Positions 60,257 to 64,000 of a stretch of DNA of 64,000 nt are shown here, in pieces. This DNA comes from Copromyces sp. CBS 386.78 (Eukaryota; Ascomycota; Sordariomycetes; Sordariales; Sordariaceae). Location of the stretch: NCBI GenBank assembly GCA_030685235.1, contig MU839098.1:186001-250000 (forward strand), written 5' to 3'. The position numbers and the translations under genes are program-made. The notes beneath the pieces were generated by a model. The model saw only the letters and a program-made list of their open reading frames with translations, did no database searches and was not told the DNA's origin. How positions within the stretch are numbered: position 1 is the stretch's first letter; every line of letters begins with the position of its first letter.

Positions 60257-61080
60257 GGGGGGTGATTGCGGTTGGTGGTGGGATGGGGGAAGTGCTGAAG
60301 AAGAGGAGCACGGAGAAGGACTGAGTGTCAAATGCTGAGGTACAGGTTGGTTTGGAGGAAGATGTCAATGGACAGACGCTGTAGGATGGATGAAGACACG
60401 GTCTGAAAATGAACCGGTTGGTACATTGACGGAGCTGGAAAGGAACGAACGGTGCATAACATAACAACACAACACAAACACAACAGGAAAAGAAACGAAC
60501 TGGTTGGATGGATGGGTGGTGCAAGGGTTTTTGTATAGGATTTATATGTCTGGATAGGTAGCGGCGTGTATGGTGGCTTTCTTTAGCTTTGTTGGTCATT
60601 CATTCCTTCTGATACTTCACGTAGCTACTTAGTTTGCCTTGTTTCTTATTGGGATCTTTGGTTTGGAAAGATATGATTTTGCTTCTACCTTCCTGCAGTT
60701 GCTCGATTTGAGAGTGAGCTTGATGCTCACCCTTTGTTTACGCTTTAGTTTCTTTACGTCGACTTCGTCGATTTGCTTTCTTTGGATGCAGAGACCCAAC
60801 AACACGCAAGGTCATAAGATATTCTCGACGGGCGTTTGATGGCTTGGATATTCGAGTACGTTTAGTTGGGAGATGATTCCATATTTATTCTCTCTTCGGC
60901 TTATTGATGGATGGTTTTCAATTGGGGCTCAGTTCAGTTTATAACATCACCCACCTCTAGATAGGTACGACGACATTGAATGGTTCACAAACGAGCTGCT
61001 TATTGATACTTTAGATACGACTGTTCGACTACAACAAACACCCTCTGAAAAGCAAAACCGGATATGCAAGAAGACAACCC
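60257..61080. other. Shared 3' region of convergent genes
   Basis: Lies between the SAP-like gene (+) and the AidB-like gene (-). It holds 3' UTRs only; no gene is supported. Confidence 0.5.
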
Positions 61081-63149
61081 TCAAAGCTTCGAAACCCCGG
61101 GTACACTCCCACCCTCAACAATTCCCTTTGGCCCTCCCTCCCCATAAACAATCGCCAAATCCAACTCCAGTCCATTCCCCTCCACCTTCACTTCCTCCTC
61201 TCTATCACCGCAAGAACCAGGCCCAAACCCATTCTTAGCCATCCACCTCCTTTTCATCCCCTCCACCTCCCTCCCCGGCCTAACCCTCGCATCCACCACC
61301 CACAAAACCGCAATCAGCACCTCCGCCAATCTATGCGTCAACCGCCTCGCCTCAGGCAACAACTCCTCCTGTTTCCCCCTTTCCAACCTCCTCTTCAACC
61401 CCTCCCAAACCTTTTTAATCCCCTCCACCTCTCCCTCTTCTCCTCCTTTCAACCCCTCATCGACGAACCAATCCAAAGCCTGCACCCCCTCTTTTCCCAC
61501 AGCAGGATGCTTCAAAGCCCTGACAGTGTCGCTGGCAAGAACATCCGTCGTGCCCTCCCAGATTGCGCCGACGCAGGCATCCCGGAAAATGCGAGAGAGG
61601 TTCAGATGCTCGGACTCGGAGTTGACGAGGTAGCCCACGCCGCCGAGGGATTCCATGCAGGCGAAGGAGAGGGGGACGCAAGAGTGGCAGATGAAAGACT
61701 TGTGCAGGGAGGAGAGGGTGCGGAGGAGGTGGGGGACGAGGGAGGAAGGCGGGGTTAGGGGGTTTTGGGGGGTATCTGGGGATGAGGTGGTGGTGGTGGT
61801 GGAGGAGCGGTGTTCATCCAGTCCCAGGATGTACAAAGTGTAGAAGGTGAGGAGCATCAAGCCGTGGTATTCCGAGGTGAGGTTGGCGAGGGTGCGCATG
61901 TGCAACGGGTGTTTATACAGAGGGAGTCGACGGCCTTTGCCGACTCCTGCCTCGCGAACGAGAGCGTACGCCTTCGCCACGCCTATCCCTCGGCCAAGGT
62001 AACCCATCGAACTCACCGTCGTGTGCACGCGCGTGATATTCAAAATGGTCGAAATCTCCTTGATCCCCTCTCCCTCCTTGCCGATTAACCACCCCCTCAT
62101 TCCCTTCAGCTCCAGCTCAGCCGTCGGCAAGCCCACCGTACCGAACTTGTTCTTCAAGCGAGAGATGGTGATGCCGTTGAGTTCCGTGCCTCCCCTTTCT
62201 CCTCCGGTGGGTGACACGAGGTCGGGGTTCCACCGCCTCATAGGCGCAAAGAAAGCCGACACCCCCATCCCCGGCCGCGTCTTGGCAAGTAAAATGGTCA
62301 TTTGCGAATCGGTAGCCGAAGAAAACCATTTGAAGCCCGAGATGGACCAGGGGCCCAGGGGAATGTTTTCTTGTTTGCTTGCCAACGGCACTTCTTCTTC
62401 CGAGTCCGTAGTAGTAGGGAACAACGGGTCATAAACAGCCACCGTCTCAGTCTGACTGACGTCCGACCCGCCCGTCCGCTCCGTCATCCACTGCCCCGAC
62501 GTCCACGTATACCGCGGATCACGAGAAGTGAGGTGCTCATACGCATTCCGAAACACCCTCTTTTCCGTCTCGGACAAGTTCCCCGCCAGTTTGGGGGTGG
62601 TCAAGTGTCGTTGCAACAAGCGCGCAGCACCGTCCTGCATCGCAGCCGGACACAGCGTGTTCGCGCACGAGGCTTCCCACAGGTGGCACCGCATGAACTG
62701 GATCAGTCTCGCGTAGGGCCCGTTTTTGGAAGCAAAAGCCGGGTCGTAGTTGATGGCCACCACGCCGTTGGCGAAGCCGAATTCTTGCAGCTTGCGCCAG
62801 CCTTCGGTCACGATCAACTCCTGTTTGGAGGAGGGACGGCCGAAGGCGTCGCGGCCTGAGCCGCGCAGATAGGGGACGTTGCGCTCGGAGTCGGTGATCC
62901 AGTCGAAGATTTGGGGGTGAAGGACGGCGTCGCCTAGTTGACTGATTTCGGGGGTGGCGGAGGAGAGGAGGGTGGGGGGAAGGTAGACTTGATGAATAAT
63001 GGGTGTTAGATGGGAGTCATGGGGATGGGTGAGGTGAGGGGGATGAACCTACGTTTGGCTATCCGCTGGAGACTGACATCTTCGTGGAACTGGTTCTTGA
63101 TGATAGGCTGTTGCTGGATGAAACCTGTGTTTGCGCTTGAGGGTTCCAT
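61081..63149 (-). CDS. AidB-like acyl-CoA dehydrogenase family flavoprotein
   Basis: Two exons (63149-63053 and 62987-61081) join to 667 codons; the intron has donor GTAGGT and acceptor ATCAAG. The N-terminus MEPSSANTGFIQQQPIIKNQ leads into the family's extra N-terminal domain. AidB-type landmarks are GQWMTERTGGSDVSQTET (FAD and substrate loop), GFKWFSSATDSQMTILLAKT, NGITISRLKNKFGTVGLPTA, and LGGVGYLVNSE. The C-terminal IFRDACVGAIWEGTTDVLA contains the family Trp-Glu-Gly-Thr-Thr turn. A Thr/Ser-rich insert (STTTTTTSSPDTP) and an extended C-terminus make it longer than bacterial AidB (~540). AidB proteins are FAD flavoproteins of the acyl-CoA dehydrogenase fold, implicated in protection from alkylation in bacteria; the fungal substrate is not known to me. 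No clear peroxisomal signal (ends GVSKL; SKL is a PTS1-type tripeptide only if the reading KL-stop is final, which it is). Ending SKL therefore supports peroxisomal targeting. Confidence 0.87.
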
Positions 63150-63869
63150 TTTGGCGGTTGATGAATGAGTGTCAGGTCAGTGAACTCGTACCAGCTGGTT
63201 CAACATCAAGATGAGTTCATGAGGAAGTCATGAGAGTGAGTAGTGACCGAGCTAGATGCTATTTAGGTCGGATAGAAGCGGTGCAGAGCACCTGATTGGC
63301 CTGCATCGTTGGGGGGATGTTCTAGGCTCGTGAAAGGAGCCGAGGTTCGTGGGTTTAGTGAACAATGATCGTTGCCAGGTGAGCATGTTCCCCTTTGGTG
63401 ATGGTTCCCTCGTACAACCCCTGACCCCTTCATCCTCCAATGAAAAGATCTGGGGAAGCGAAAGGGACAAACGCGGGGTACCAAGACCTGGGGATTTGGG
63501 GAAGTTGTTGAAATTGATTTCAAGTGGTTGATTATCCTCTTTTCTATGACGCTTTCAGTAGGAAAATTGGGAAAAGTCTCTTCGAGATTTTGAGCACCGG
63601 AGATTATCACCGGAAGGGTTCACTTTAAAAGAGTTGACCGAGACGCAAAAGAGTTTGGTCAAAAGATACAGCGTAGAAAATTTTGTATTTCCACCTTCCC
63701 ATATATGCGATCGCCGTTTGTCCTGTCATGTCCTGTTTGATATCCAGAAAAAAGAAAAGAAAAAGTAGACCGCCAAAAAAAATTGATAAAGAAAACCCCA
63801 GAAATGATATAACTCCCAAATCATTGCACCATCACACTCTAATCACATCACACACACACACACATACAT
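63150..63869. other. Spacer between AidB-like gene and isocitrate lyase
   Basis: Promoter of the AidB-like gene and 3' region of isocitrate lyase. It has purine-rich runs near 63745-63785 and a (CA)n run at about 63847-63863. No gene. Confidence 0.5.
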
Positions 63870-64000
63870 CTATTTGAACTGATCCTCAGTGACACCCTTG
63901 CCCATCGCCGCCGTGGAGCTGATGCCACCGGTGACCATCTTCTGCATCTCATCGATGTACGTGGCGCCCGACCACTTCTGGTGCTTGACGACATCGACGC
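63870..64000 (-). CDS. acu-3: Isocitrate lyase, C-terminal end (partial)
   Basis: The window ends inside this gene, so only the last 43 codons are present. They read [20 protein letters not shown] and then [20 protein letters not shown], ending Phe-Lys-stop (CTA at 63870-63872 on the plus strand). This is the highly conserved C-terminus of fungal isocitrate lyase, which splits isocitrate to glyoxylate and succinate in the glyoxylate cycle during growth on acetate or fatty acids. The catalytic KKCGH region lies outside. 2-Methylisocitrate lyase is related but less similar here. Symbol follows Neurospora usage. Its neighbour is a putative peroxisomal acyl-CoA dehydrogenase-like gene on the same strand, which fits a shared lipid or acetate theme, though adjacency alone proves nothing. 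Confidence 0.85.
   Translation of the reverse strand, partial: VDVVKHQKWSGATYIDEMQKMVTGGISSTAAMGKGVTEDQFK

Overview
This window looks like chromosomal DNA of a filamentous ascomycete, almost certainly Neurospora or a very close relative. The protein genes carry short GT-AG introns with CTAAC/CTGAC-type branch points. The gene content fits: a fungal amidophosphoribosyltransferase (ad-7), neutral trehalase (treB), isocitrate lyase (acu-3), an RTA1-family membrane protein, a DUF3405 protein and a STAND/NLR remnant. A 16 kb AT-rich block has lost CpA on both strands, so that Gln and Trp codons became stops. That is the signature of repeat-induced point mutation (RIP). I worked only by eye. Gene models with introns were checked for frame and splice consistency, but nothing was aligned to a database.

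Layout, left to right. 0-5.9 kb: a Dap1/PGRMC-type heme-binding gene (+), then two diverged copies of a small Cys/His-rich protein gene (-), with diverged tandem repeats between them. 5.9-6.4 kb: a 537-bp MITE with perfect 35-bp terminal inverted repeats and a 3-bp target duplication. 7.9-10.8 kb: an NLR (NACHT) pseudogene with about four frameshifts and one nonsense codon. 11.4-13.3 kb: ad-7 (-), five exons. 15.1 kb: tRNA-Arg(CCG) (-). 17.1-18.3 kb: RTA1-like protein (+). 20.2-22.8 kb: DUF3405 type II membrane protein (+).

24.0-40.2 kb: nested mobile elements. The outer shell is a pogo/Fot1-like DNA transposon with ~110-bp inverted repeats flanked by TA. It is split by a 13-kb Ty3/gypsy-type LTR retrotransposon with 462-bp LTRs and a 5-bp TSD. 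The retroelement is heavily RIPped. It also holds about 4.5 kb of unexplained sequence between pol and the 3' LTR, including one long near-open sense frame that I cannot identify.

42.8-45.3 kb: neutral trehalase (+), five exons. 46.9-49.7 kb: a small charged-protein gene flanked by diverged repeats. 50.1-50.8 kb: a repeat-rich protein with a PY motif and a C-terminal membrane anchor (-). 52.5-52.8 kb: a solo LTR with a 5-bp TSD. 53.7-55.8 kb: a large low-complexity orphan gene whose frame continues 52 codons past its stop. 57.4-57.8 kb: a small Cys-rich protein. 58.6-60.3 kb: a SAP/HeH-like membrane protein (+). 61.1-63.1 kb: an AidB-like acyl-CoA dehydrogenase (-). 63.9 kb to the end: the C-terminus of isocitrate lyase (-).

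The housekeeping genes (purine synthesis, trehalose breakdown, glyoxylate cycle) form no functional cluster. The interest lies in the mobile and decaying sequence between them: nested RIPped transposons, a MITE, a solo LTR, an NLR pseudogene and two C-to-T nonsense changes in CpA context outside the repeats.
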